A DNA stretch of 10,648 nt from Syntrophus sp. (in: bacteria) (GTDB lineage: Bacteria > Desulfobacterota > Syntrophia > Syntrophales > UBA8958). Position 1 is the stretch's first letter. Each line of letters opens with the position of its first letter. The notes below the pieces were generated by a model, which did no database searches, was not told where the DNA came from, and saw only the letters and a list, made by a program, of their open reading frames with translations. Where the stretch lies: contig DMAT01000226.1 of assembly GCA_003451635.1 (NCBI GenBank), forward strand, positions 1 to 10,648, written 5' to 3'. Position numbers and translations under genes: made by a program. This document shows, piece by piece, positions 1-6,837 of the stretch.

Positions 1-2098
1 GCGGATCTTTGGTGATATGTCCGTTTTTACGGGTAATCTTGTGGCTTTCGATTATAAGACGACCAAGCCCAGTACCCTGATCCGAATTCCCCGGCCGGTT
101 CTTATGGCTGCGGTCAAGAAAAACCCTGCGGCGACGTTGCTATTCACCAAGAATTTGATGGAAATTGTCTTTAAAATGGGCCTTTATCAGAAGGAGCAGG
201 AAGTTCGCGCGGCGGCCATGCTGGCCAGCCCGGATCCCTACGATCTTTATTTTACCTCCGCCTCGGAGCCGATGAAGATCTCCGTCATCAACTGCGGGAG
301 TTCCTCCCTGAAATACACCATCTTCGATACGACGCAACGAGACCCGCTCATTGAGGGGACCATCGAGCGGATCGGTTCCGCCGACGCCCATCACAAGGTT
401 GTCACCCCTAAGTCAAAAAAATCGGTATCCCTGGGGGCGGTTCCCAACATGGAGAAGGCCTTCGAGTTCATGGTGGCGGCCATTGCCGATCCGGCGGTCG
501 GTGCCGTTGGGGATGTTCGGGAATTCAAGGCCGTCGGTCACCGGGTAACCCACGGCGGCGGACTCTTCAATGGTCCCGTAGTCATCGACGACCAGGTCCT
601 GGAACAGATCAGATCCGTCTCCGATCTGGCCCCCCTACATAACCCCTACAATATCGAGGGAATCGAGCTGTTCCGGAAACTTCTTCCCGAGGCGAAGCAG
701 GTCGCCGTCTTCGACAACACCTTTCATCAGACCATCCCGGCGGCGGCGGCGACTTATGCCCTGCCCCGGCAGCTCTGCACGGAGGAAAGAATCCGACGGT
801 ATGGATTCCATGGGACAAATCACGAATACGTCGCCCTGAACGCCGCCACTTTTCTCAAAAAACCCCTGAGCGAGCTCAAGATGATCACCTGCCACCTGGG
901 CAGCGGCGCCTCGGTCTGCGCCATTGACCATGGCCGGAGTATCGACACCAGCATGGGGATGACCCCCCTGGAGGGCCTGGTCATGGGGACGCGTCCCGGG
1001 GATGTGGATCCGGGGGTTATCTTCCATCTTCTCCGGAAGGGCAGCAACGCCGCCGATCTGGAAAACATCTTCAATAAGGAAAGTGGTCTCAAGGGAATCA
1101 GCGGCCTGACCAACGATATGCGGGAACTCCTTGCGGCGGCGGAAAGTGGCGACGCCCACGCCCTGGAAGCGATCAGCGTTTTCTGCTACCGGATCAAGAA
1201 GTACATCGGCGCCTACACTGTTGCCCTGGGCGGCCTCGATGTGGTCGTCTTCACCGGCGGCATCGGTGAAAACTCCCCGGAGATCCGGGCCAGGATCTTT
1301 CAGGGATTCGAGACCTTTGGCATGACCATCGACTATAAGGTAAACCGCGAGGCCCGGCCGGAGCGGGGGCAGGTCGTCGACATCGCGGAACCAAACGCCA
1401 AGCTCCGCGTGTTGGTGATTCCCGCCGACGAGGAAAGGATGATTGCCCGGAACACCCTCCACACTGTTGGCCTGGTCCGTTCCGAGCTGGATATGAAGGT
1501 CTTCAAGACAACCCCTGTCCCGTTGAGCATTTCGGCCCACCATATCCACCTGACCCAGGAGAATTTTGAACTCCTCTTTGGCAAGGGGAAAACGATGACG
1601 CCGAAGTCGCCTCTCAGTCAGCCGGGGCAGTTTGCCGCCGAGGAAGCGGTCAACCTTGTCGGCCCCAAGGGAAACCTGGAGAAGGTCCGGATTCTCGGTC
1701 CGGCGAGAAAATACAGCCAGTTGGAAATTTCCCGGACGGAGCAGTTCAAGCTCGGCATCGATCCCCCGATCCGGGATTCCGGCGATATCGAAGGAACACC
1801 GGGTATCACGGTGGTGGGCCCCCAGGGACAGATTGATTTGGAAAAAGGGGTAATCTGCGCCAAGCGCCACATCCACATGTCCACCGATGACGCCCTCAAG
1901 TTCGGCCTCCGGGATAAGGACGTCGTCCGGGTCCGAAAGGAAGGAGGGCGGGGGCTCATCTTCGGCGATGTCCTGATCCGGGTGGACCAGAACTTCCGCC
2001 TCGATATGCACCTTGATACGGATGAAGGCAATGCCGCCGAAATCAAGGCGGGAGACACGGGATATATTGAATCTATAGAACATCGTCGATTTGTCTAA
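1..2098 (+). CDS. Cyclic-nucleotide-binding-like / acetate kinase / PduL phosphotransacylase fusion (5' partial)
   Basis: The frame is open to the window edge (first full codon at base 2, reading RIFGDMSVFTG), so the true start lies upstream. Numbering from the ATG at 17, residues 1-60 look like the end of a cNMP-binding domain. Residues 86-490 are acetate kinase, with the catalytic set N92, R176, D233, H265, R326 and E472; the first five sit at a constant offset of 85 from Methanosarcina AckA numbering. Residues 493-690 are PduL, with metal-ligand histidines H509, H511, H618, H620 and H665. The expected chemistry is acetyl-CoA + Pi to acetyl-phosphate, then acetyl-phosphate + ADP to acetate + ATP, or the reverse, in the cytoplasm. 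Propionyl substrates are equally possible. There is no PduL-type N-terminal encapsulation peptide, so a microcompartment role is not suggested. The ATG at 272, where AckA begins, has no well-spaced Shine-Dalgarno, which favours a true fusion. The domain calls are firm; the role of the N-terminal domain is inferred. Confidence 0.93.
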   Translation, partial: RIFGDMSVFTGNLVAFDYKTTKPSTLIRIPRPVLMAAVKKNPAATLLFTKNLMEIVFKMGLYQKEQEVRAAAMLASPDPYDLYFTSASEPMKISVINCGSSSLKYTIFDTTQRDPLIEGTIERIGSADAHHKVVTPKSKKSVSLGAVPNMEKAFEFMVAAIADPAVGAVGDVREFKAVGHRVTHGGGLFNGPVVIDDQVLEQIRSVSDLAPLHNPYNIEGIELFRKLLPEAKQVAVFDNTFHQTIPAAAATYALPRQLCTEERIRRYGFHGTNHEYVALNAATFLKKPLSELKMITCHLGSGASVCAIDHGRSIDTSMGMTPLEGLVMGTRPGDVDPGVIFHLLRKGSNAADLENIFNKESGLKGISGLTNDMRELLAAAESGDAHALEAISVFCYRIKKYIGAYTVALGGLDVVVFTGGIGENSPEIRARIFQGFETFGMTIDYKVNREARPERGQVVDIAEPNAKLRVLVIPADEERMIARNTLHTVGLVRSELDMKVFKTTPVPLSISAHHIHLTQENFELLFGKGKTMTPKSPLSQPGQFAAEEAVNLVGPKGNLEKVRILGPARKYSQLEISRTEQFKLGIDPPIRDSGDIEGTPGITVVGPQGQIDLEKGVICAKRHIHMSTDDALKFGLRDKDVVRVRKEGGRGLIFGDVLIRVDQNFRLDMHLDTDEGNAAEIKAGDTGYIESIEHRRFV

Positions 2099-2100
2099 TA

Positions 2101-2108
2101 AAAGGAGG
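2101..2108 (+). promoter_or_regulatory. Strong ribosome binding site deciding the DUF3141 start
   Basis: AAAGGAGG lies 9 bases before the ATG at 2118. An in-frame ATG at 2091 overlaps the end of the upstream gene and has no such site, so 2118 is the chosen start. Confidence 0.85.
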
Positions 2109-2117
2109 GGATCCATC

Positions 2118-4637
2118 ATGGCCAAGACGCCAGCGCCAGTTAAAGGCAAGACATCAGTGCCGGTTAAAGGCAAGGCATCCAAGATTAAAGCCGCCGTGTC
2201 GTCAGTTCTCGATCCGGAAATAAAAAAGACGGCAGTGACCGCGTCTCCTGAACCCGTAAAAGCTGTGAAGCCGGTAAAAAAGGAAAAAGCCGCGGCTCCC
2301 GAACAGGCCCCAGCAGCCGGTAAAACTTCAGGAGCAGCGAAACCGCCCCCCAAAACTGTAAAGCCGGAGGCGCCGGAAAAAAGCGCTGCGGCTCCCAAGG
2401 CAGCTGGGGCGGACAAGAAGGAGGAAGAGGTGAAAAAACCATTCGCCGGTCTCGATCCGTCCGCCTTTTTCAAGGGGATGAAAGGAACATGGGAGGGCAA
2501 CGTCGCTGCCAAAGACCTCTGGGAATATGGCGTGGATATGATCCAACGGCAGATCCTTTTCTGGGATGCCATGCGTCAGCGGGGTGATAACTTTCTGCAA
2601 CATATCAAGGAAGGAGAGCCGCCGGTATTACAGTTCAAGTATGAAACGATCCTCGACGGCCGCACCATGGAGCGTCCTGTCAATTACGCCCTCCTCAGGA
2701 TCATCCCCGAGGAGGGCATGGACATTGATCCCAAGAAGCGTCCCTTCGTAATCATTGATCCCCGAGCGGGGCACGGGCCGGGGATTGGAGGCTCCAAACA
2801 AGAATCCCAGGTGGGCGTCGCCCTACAAGCTGGTCACCCAACCTATTTTGTCATGTTCTTCCCCAAACCGGAACCGGGGCAAACCCTGAACGATGTAGGT
2901 CATGCCGAAGCCCTATTTCTCAGGGAAGTCATCCGCCTGCATCCGGAGGCGGAGAAACCCTGCGTCATGGGAAACTGCCAGGCGGGCTGGGCTCTTGCCG
3001 CCCTCGCCGCTGTTGAGCCGGACATTATGGGAACCATCATCTTGAACGGCGCCCCCATGTCCTACTGGGCGGGATACAAGAATAAAAACCCCATGCGCTA
3101 CTCAGGCGGCCTTTTGGGCGGCAAGTGGCTCACAACCATGACCTGTGATCTGGGCAACGGCATATTCGACGGTTCCTATCTCGTTCAGAATTTCGAGAAT
3201 CTCAATCCGGCCAATACCCTTTTTGCCAAGGAGTACAACCTTTACGCAAATATAGATACGGAGGCGGAGCGCTATCTTCACTTCGAGGAGTGGTGGAGCG
3301 GTTTCTTCCTGATGAACGCCGAAGAGATCGATGCCATTGTGACCAATCTTTTCATCGGGAATAAATTGGCCAAGGGCGGGATTACCACCCCCGACGGCCG
3401 ACGCGTCAACCTGAAGAATATCAAGTGTCCCATCGTCATCTTCGCCTCTTTTGGCGACAACATTACCCCTCCTCAGCAGGCCCTCAACTGGATCGTTGAC
3501 GTTTACGGAACCGATCAGGCCATCTTGAAGAATGGTCAGGTTATCATCTACACCCTTCACCCCGATGTGGGCCACTTGGGGATCTTTGTGGGCACTTCCG
3601 CTGCCAAGAAGCAGCACGCCGAGTTTGTCACGACCCTCGACATGATCGATGGCCTGCCGCCGGGACTCTATGAAATGATCATTGAGAAGAAAAATCCCTT
3701 TACAGAACACGGGGAACTGATCCATGGTGACTATACCGCCCGGTTTGAGATGCGGAAGATTGCCGACATTATGGACCTCAATGACTCTCATCGAGACGAT
3801 GATTACTTTGCCTCCGTGGCGGAAGTTTCCGATTTCAATGATGAATTGTACCGGACCTTTCTCCAGCCCTGGGTCCGGATGATGACGACGGAAAAGAGCG
3901 CGGAGATGCTGCGTTGGCTCAATAAAAGTCGCAGGAAATATTACCTCTTTTCCGAGCAGGTGAATCCCTTCATGTCGATCTTCAAGATATGGGCGGATTG
4001 GGTACGGAAGAACCGCAAACCCGTGCAGGACAGCAACTACTTTCTGACCATGGAAAGAGACATGGCCCAGACGATTGAGGATCGTCTCAATGGTTATCGT
4101 GATTCCCGGGATGACCGTTACCGTAATATGTTCAAAGCTATGTACGGGCCGCTGGGATTTGCGCCGTTCTTCCCAGGCAAGAAGGTCCAGATAATGGAAG
4201 AGGAAAATGAGGCGCAGGAAGCAGCGATCCATGCGGAAATTGAGCGTCTGAAAAACGAGATGGACAAGGGCGGTTTCCATGAAGCCCTGATTCGCCTCAT
4301 TATGGCCAGCATGATTCATATCGGGGCAATAGACTACCGTTCCAGTCTCATCGCCAAACAGCTTAAAAAGCGTTACCAAGAAGAAGAAATCAAACCGGCG
4401 GTTTTCAGGAAAATGCTCTGGGAACAGTATTTTATGCTCCTAATTGACGAAGACCTGGCGATTGCCTCCCTAGCCAAACTTCTGCCGACAAAGGTGGAGC
4501 GTGAAGAGGCCGTAAAGTTGACCATGGAAGTCATGATGATCAGCGACGCCCAGATCGATCCCAACAGCCGCCTCGCCGCCAAGGTGGCCAAGGCCCTTGG
4601 CCTTGATATTAAAAAAATATTTGATGTTGTTTCCTGA
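2118..4637 (+). CDS. DUF3141 family protein, PhaC-like alpha/beta-hydrolase
   Basis: This 839-residue protein is placed in the DUF3141 (3-hydroxyalkanoate synthetase-like) family by motif recognition. Residues 1-105 are a disordered Lys/Ala/Pro-rich tail of the kind seen in PHA-granule or nucleoid-associated proteins. Around 130-155 is the helix YGVDMIQRQILFWDAMRQRG, resembling the segment before the PhaC core. The hydrolase fold has a nucleophile elbow GNCQAGW with C287, an acid D447 in FGDNITPP, and H486 in DVGHLG. This Cys/Asp/His triad matches the layout of PHA synthases and is unlike a serine lipase. The last ~110 residues look TerB-like (KVEREEAVKLTMEVM, then SDAQIDPNSRLA). No signal peptide is seen, so it is probably cytoplasmic. 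It starts 19 bases after the acetate kinase-PduL gene and is probably cotranscribed. In other proteobacteria, as I recall, DUF3141 genes sit by pta and ackA, which suggests a shared acyl-CoA role. The biochemical function is not established. Confidence 0.88.
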   Translation: MAKTPAPVKGKTSVPVKGKASKIKAAVSSVLDPEIKKTAVTASPEPVKAVKPVKKEKAAAPEQAPAAGKTSGAAKPPPKTVKPEAPEKSAAAPKAAGADKKEEEVKKPFAGLDPSAFFKGMKGTWEGNVAAKDLWEYGVDMIQRQILFWDAMRQRGDNFLQHIKEGEPPVLQFKYETILDGRTMERPVNYALLRIIPEEGMDIDPKKRPFVIIDPRAGHGPGIGGSKQESQVGVALQAGHPTYFVMFFPKPEPGQTLNDVGHAEALFLREVIRLHPEAEKPCVMGNCQAGWALAALAAVEPDIMGTIILNGAPMSYWAGYKNKNPMRYSGGLLGGKWLTTMTCDLGNGIFDGSYLVQNFENLNPANTLFAKEYNLYANIDTEAERYLHFEEWWSGFFLMNAEEIDAIVTNLFIGNKLAKGGITTPDGRRVNLKNIKCPIVIFASFGDNITPPQQALNWIVDVYGTDQAILKNGQVIIYTLHPDVGHLGIFVGTSAAKKQHAEFVTTLDMIDGLPPGLYEMIIEKKNPFTEHGELIHGDYTARFEMRKIADIMDLNDSHRDDDYFASVAEVSDFNDELYRTFLQPWVRMMTTEKSAEMLRWLNKSRRKYYLFSEQVNPFMSIFKIWADWVRKNRKPVQDSNYFLTMERDMAQTIEDRLNGYRDSRDDRYRNMFKAMYGPLGFAPFFPGKKVQIMEEENEAQEAAIHAEIERLKNEMDKGGFHEALIRLIMASMIHIGAIDYRSSLIAKQLKKRYQEEEIKPAVFRKMLWEQYFMLLIDEDLAIASLAKLLPTKVEREEAVKLTMEVMMISDAQIDPNSRLAAKVAKALGLDIKKIFDVVS
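2139..2174 (+). repeat. Two-copy 24-bp direct repeat in the Lys/Pro-rich tail
   Basis: The 12-mer gttaaaggcaag occurs at 2139-2150 and again at 2163-2174, one 24-base period apart. It encodes the repeated peptide PVKGK. The period is in frame (8 residues), which suggests the basic tail grew by tandem duplication. Confidence 0.7.
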
Positions 4638-4838
4638 ATCAAAGGGCTGAAAAAACAATTATTTATCCCTCCCCTTCAAGGAAACGAGATTGGGCGTGAA
4701 AAAATTTATATCTCTTAGCGTGATATTCCCCGCAGCTTGCTGTGTTAAGAGAAGCTGTATTCCAGAGATACCGATCAGATAGCTGCGGAGAGGTTCATTA
4801 TCTTTCCGGCCCCCTTCGAGGGGAAGGTTAGGCTGGGG
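4638..4838. other. Intergenic region with C/G-rich repeats and inverted repeats
   Basis: About 200 bases without a supported gene separate the DUF3141 gene from the MCE operon. It contains a copy of a C/G-rich repeat at 4667-4680, nested inverted repeats at 4730-4788, and a fuller repeat copy that begins near 4809. I see no convincing intrinsic terminator after 4637 and no confident sigma-70 promoter, although a promoter for the MCE operon is expected here. Confidence 0.5.
4730..4788. repeat. Nested inverted repeats, possible alternative RNA hairpins
   Basis: The 8-mer ccgcagct (4730-4737) is perfectly complementary to agctgcgg (4781-4788). An inner pair, cagctt (4733-4738) with aagctg (4752-4757), uses overlapping bases of the same left arm. 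The two pairings exclude each other, as in attenuator-like leaders, but the stems are short and no function is shown. Confidence 0.4.
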
Positions 4839-4851
4839 ATGGGGTTCCCCT
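4809..4851. repeat. Copy of a C/G-rich partly palindromic intergenic repeat
   Basis: The stretch has the form ccccttcgagggg, then aaggttaggctgggg, then atggggttcccc. It contains a 5-bp hairpin (cccct/agggg) and a second one (gggg/cccc). It resembles widespread REP-like bacterial elements with a core such as cccttcaaggggagggttagg. Related partial cores occur at 4667-4680 and 9844-9854. The repeat spans the first possible ATG (4839) of the next gene. Confidence 0.5.
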
Positions 4852-5993
4852 TAAAAATGCAAGTTAACGAGAGCATGCTCTCCTTCATCCGTCCTGATCA
4901 AGGTACACTCCTAATAGTCCTCCAGGGGAAATGGCGGGCCGAGGGGAGTCTTCCCTCTGTCTCGGAAGTATTCCGGCAAATTGAGCAGGCCCCGGCGACG
5001 AAAAACGTCGCCTTTGAATGCTCCGGACTGGTCGGCTGGAGCAGCGTCCTGATCACATTCCTCATCAATATCATTGACTATGGTCAACAGCGGGATGTCT
5101 CTGTGGATCGGGGAGGGCTTCCCCAGGGAGTTCAGGGGCTCCTGAATTTGGCTTATGCCGTTCCGGAGCGGGCCGGGGCCAGGCGTGAAAAGGTCCGGAC
5201 ATCCGTTCTGGAGCAGATAGGACAAGAAGTTTACGCCTTCTGGCAGGGGACGCAGGAAGTCTTCGCCTTTATCGGCGAGGCGACCGTGGCCTTCGGAAAG
5301 TTGCTCAGGGGTCAGGCCCGCTTCCGCCGTCGCGATCTGTTTGTCGCCATGCAGGAATGCGGGATTCAGGCCCTCCCCATTGTCTCGCTGATCAGCCTGC
5401 TGGTCGGTCTTATCCTCGCCTTTGTCGGAGCTATCCAGTTGAGCATGTTCGGCGCCCAGATCTATATCGCCAATCTGGTCGGGATCGGCGTCTTTCGGGA
5501 GATGGGGGCGATCATGACAGGGGTGATCATGGCCGGGCGGACGGGGGCGGCCTTCGCCGCCCAGCTTGGAACCATGCAGACAAATGAAGAGATCGACGCC
5601 CTCAAGACCATGGGCATTCCGCCGATGGAATTTCTCGTCCTGCCGAGAATGATCGCCCTGGCCGTGATGATGCCCCTCCTGTGCCTCTATGCCGATTTCA
5701 TGGGCGTCCTCGGGGGGCTTATTGTGGGAGTGACAGTGCTGGATCTGAATTCCATGGCCTACTACAATCAGACAACGGATGCTATCAGTCTCAACGATAT
5801 GTGGGTCGGCCTGTTTATGAGCGGCGTTTTTGGCATCCTTATTGCGGTTACAGGATGCCTCCGGGGGCTCCAGTGCGAACGGAGCGCTTCCGCCGTCGGG
5901 GAGGCTACTACTTCTGCGGTGGTAACGGGGATCGTGAGCATCGTTATCGCCACGGCAATTATAACGGTGCTGTGCAACATCCTGGGAATCTGA
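4839..5993 (+). CDS. mlaE: STAS-MlaE fused permease of an MCE lipid ABC transporter
   Basis: This is the inner-membrane permease of an MCE-type lipid transporter, moving phospholipid-like substrates between the membrane and the periplasm. Residues ~12-115 form a STAS-like domain (GTLLIVLQGKW, then NVAFECSGLVGWSSVL), equivalent to the separate MlaB subunit of E. coli. From ~140 to 384 is the MlaE permease, with hydrophobic segments at about 178-203, 225-245, 271-299, 321-342 and 360-384. It has the family coupling motif EEIDALKTMGIPP followed by FLVLPR. The start is uncertain. ATG 4839 is the outer limit but lies inside a repeat and has no good Shine-Dalgarno; in-frame ATGs at 4857 and 4875 would still keep the whole STAS domain. 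The ATPase gene follows after 6 bases, so the two are translationally close. Confidence 0.92.
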   Translation: MGFPLKMQVNESMLSFIRPDQGTLLIVLQGKWRAEGSLPSVSEVFRQIEQAPATKNVAFECSGLVGWSSVLITFLINIIDYGQQRDVSVDRGGLPQGVQGLLNLAYAVPERAGARREKVRTSVLEQIGQEVYAFWQGTQEVFAFIGEATVAFGKLLRGQARFRRRDLFVAMQECGIQALPIVSLISLLVGLILAFVGAIQLSMFGAQIYIANLVGIGVFREMGAIMTGVIMAGRTGAAFAAQLGTMQTNEEIDALKTMGIPPMEFLVLPRMIALAVMMPLLCLYADFMGVLGGLIVGVTVLDLNSMAYYNQTTDAISLNDMWVGLFMSGVFGILIAVTGCLRGLQCERSASAVGEATTSAVVTGIVSIVIATAIITVLCNILGI

Positions 5994-5999
5994 AAATAT

Positions 6000-6779
6000 A
6001 TGACATCAGGAAACGGTAAACATGCCCATATAAAAGTTGAGGATCTGACGATGGCCTTTGGGGATTTCGTTCTCCAGCGGGATCTGAACTTCACCATTTA
6101 CACTGGCGATATCTTCATCATCATGGGAGGAAGCGGCTGTGGAAAAACCACCCTCCTCAAACACCTCATCGGCCTCAATAATCCGGCCAAAGGGGCGATA
6201 CTTTTCAATGGCGTTGATTACTGGCGGGCGGAACAGCAGCAGCGGGACGAGATCACCCGGGGCTTCGGCGTCCTCTATCAGAGAGGCGCCCTGTGGAGCT
6301 CCATGACCCTGGCGGAAAATATCGCCCTGCCCCTGGAGGAATATACGGATCTTTCGCCTCAGGATATCGGCGAGATTGCCTCCCTGAAGCTGGCCCTCGT
6401 CGGGCTGAAGGGGTTCGAGGACTATTATCCCGCCCAGATAAGCGGGGGCATGATGAAGCGGGCAGGACTAGCCCGGGCGATGGCCATGGACCCGGAGATC
6501 CTCTTTTTCGACGAGCCGTCGGCAGGACTGGACCCCATCAGTTCCCGTCTTCTCGATGATCTGATCCTCCAGCTCCGGGACAGCCTGGGGACGACCATCG
6601 TCGTGGTAACCCACGAGCTGGCAAGTATTTTTGCTATTGGCAATAACTCCGTATTTCTCGACGCGACGGCAAAAACCATGATTGCCTCCGGCGATCCGAA
6701 GCTGCTGCTGAAGGAGTGCGCCAACCCCATCGTCCATAGCTTTCCACCCGGGGTGGGGAGTTTTCCGAAAAGAACTTAA
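6000..6779 (+). CDS. mlaF: MlaF-type ABC transporter ATP-binding protein
   Basis: This cytoplasmic ATPase powers the MCE lipid transporter with the preceding permease. It shows a Walker A (GGSGCGKTT, residues 43-51), a Q-loop Q94, a signature ISGGM around S148, a Walker B ending in D171 and E172 (FFDEPSAGLDP) and a switch histidine H205 (VVTHEL). Its 259 residues fit the usual MlaF length of about 260-270. The signature continues as MKRAGLARAMAMDPE, typical of the Mla/Ttg2A branch. The start at 6000 places the first beta strand (HIKVEDLTMAF) at the expected distance. The ribosome binding site is weak (GGGA, 12 bases upstream), which suggests translational coupling to the permease gene. Confidence 0.94.
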   Translation: MTSGNGKHAHIKVEDLTMAFGDFVLQRDLNFTIYTGDIFIIMGGSGCGKTTLLKHLIGLNNPAKGAILFNGVDYWRAEQQQRDEITRGFGVLYQRGALWSSMTLAENIALPLEEYTDLSPQDIGEIASLKLALVGLKGFEDYYPAQISGGMMKRAGLARAMAMDPEILFFDEPSAGLDPISSRLLDDLILQLRDSLGTTIVVVTHELASIFAIGNNSVFLDATAKTMIASGDPKLLLKECANPIVHSFPPGVGSFPKRT

Positions 6780-6837
6780 CAGCGGACGGTTGTTGATTCA
6801 AAGAGTAAAACAAGGACCATAGACAGGGGAGCAACCC

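Noticed and set aside
272..2098. Separate acetate kinase-PduL gene starting at the ATG at 272
   Set aside because: No ribosome site at a workable distance; the upstream frame is open and coding-like, with cNMP-domain similarity, so a fusion is preferred.
1493..2098. PduL as a microcompartment shell-associated enzyme
   Set aside because: No encapsulation peptide and no shell-protein genes in the window; the domain is fused behind acetate kinase.
635..2572. Long minus-strand open frame of 645 codons
   Set aside because: It is antisense to the AckA-PduL and DUF3141 genes, shows no recognisable domain, and is explained by high-GC codon bias opposite real genes.
3102..4379. Minus-strand open frame of 425 codons
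   Set aside because: It lies wholly antisense to the DUF3141 gene, whose plus-strand frame has clear family motifs; the reverse translation shows none.
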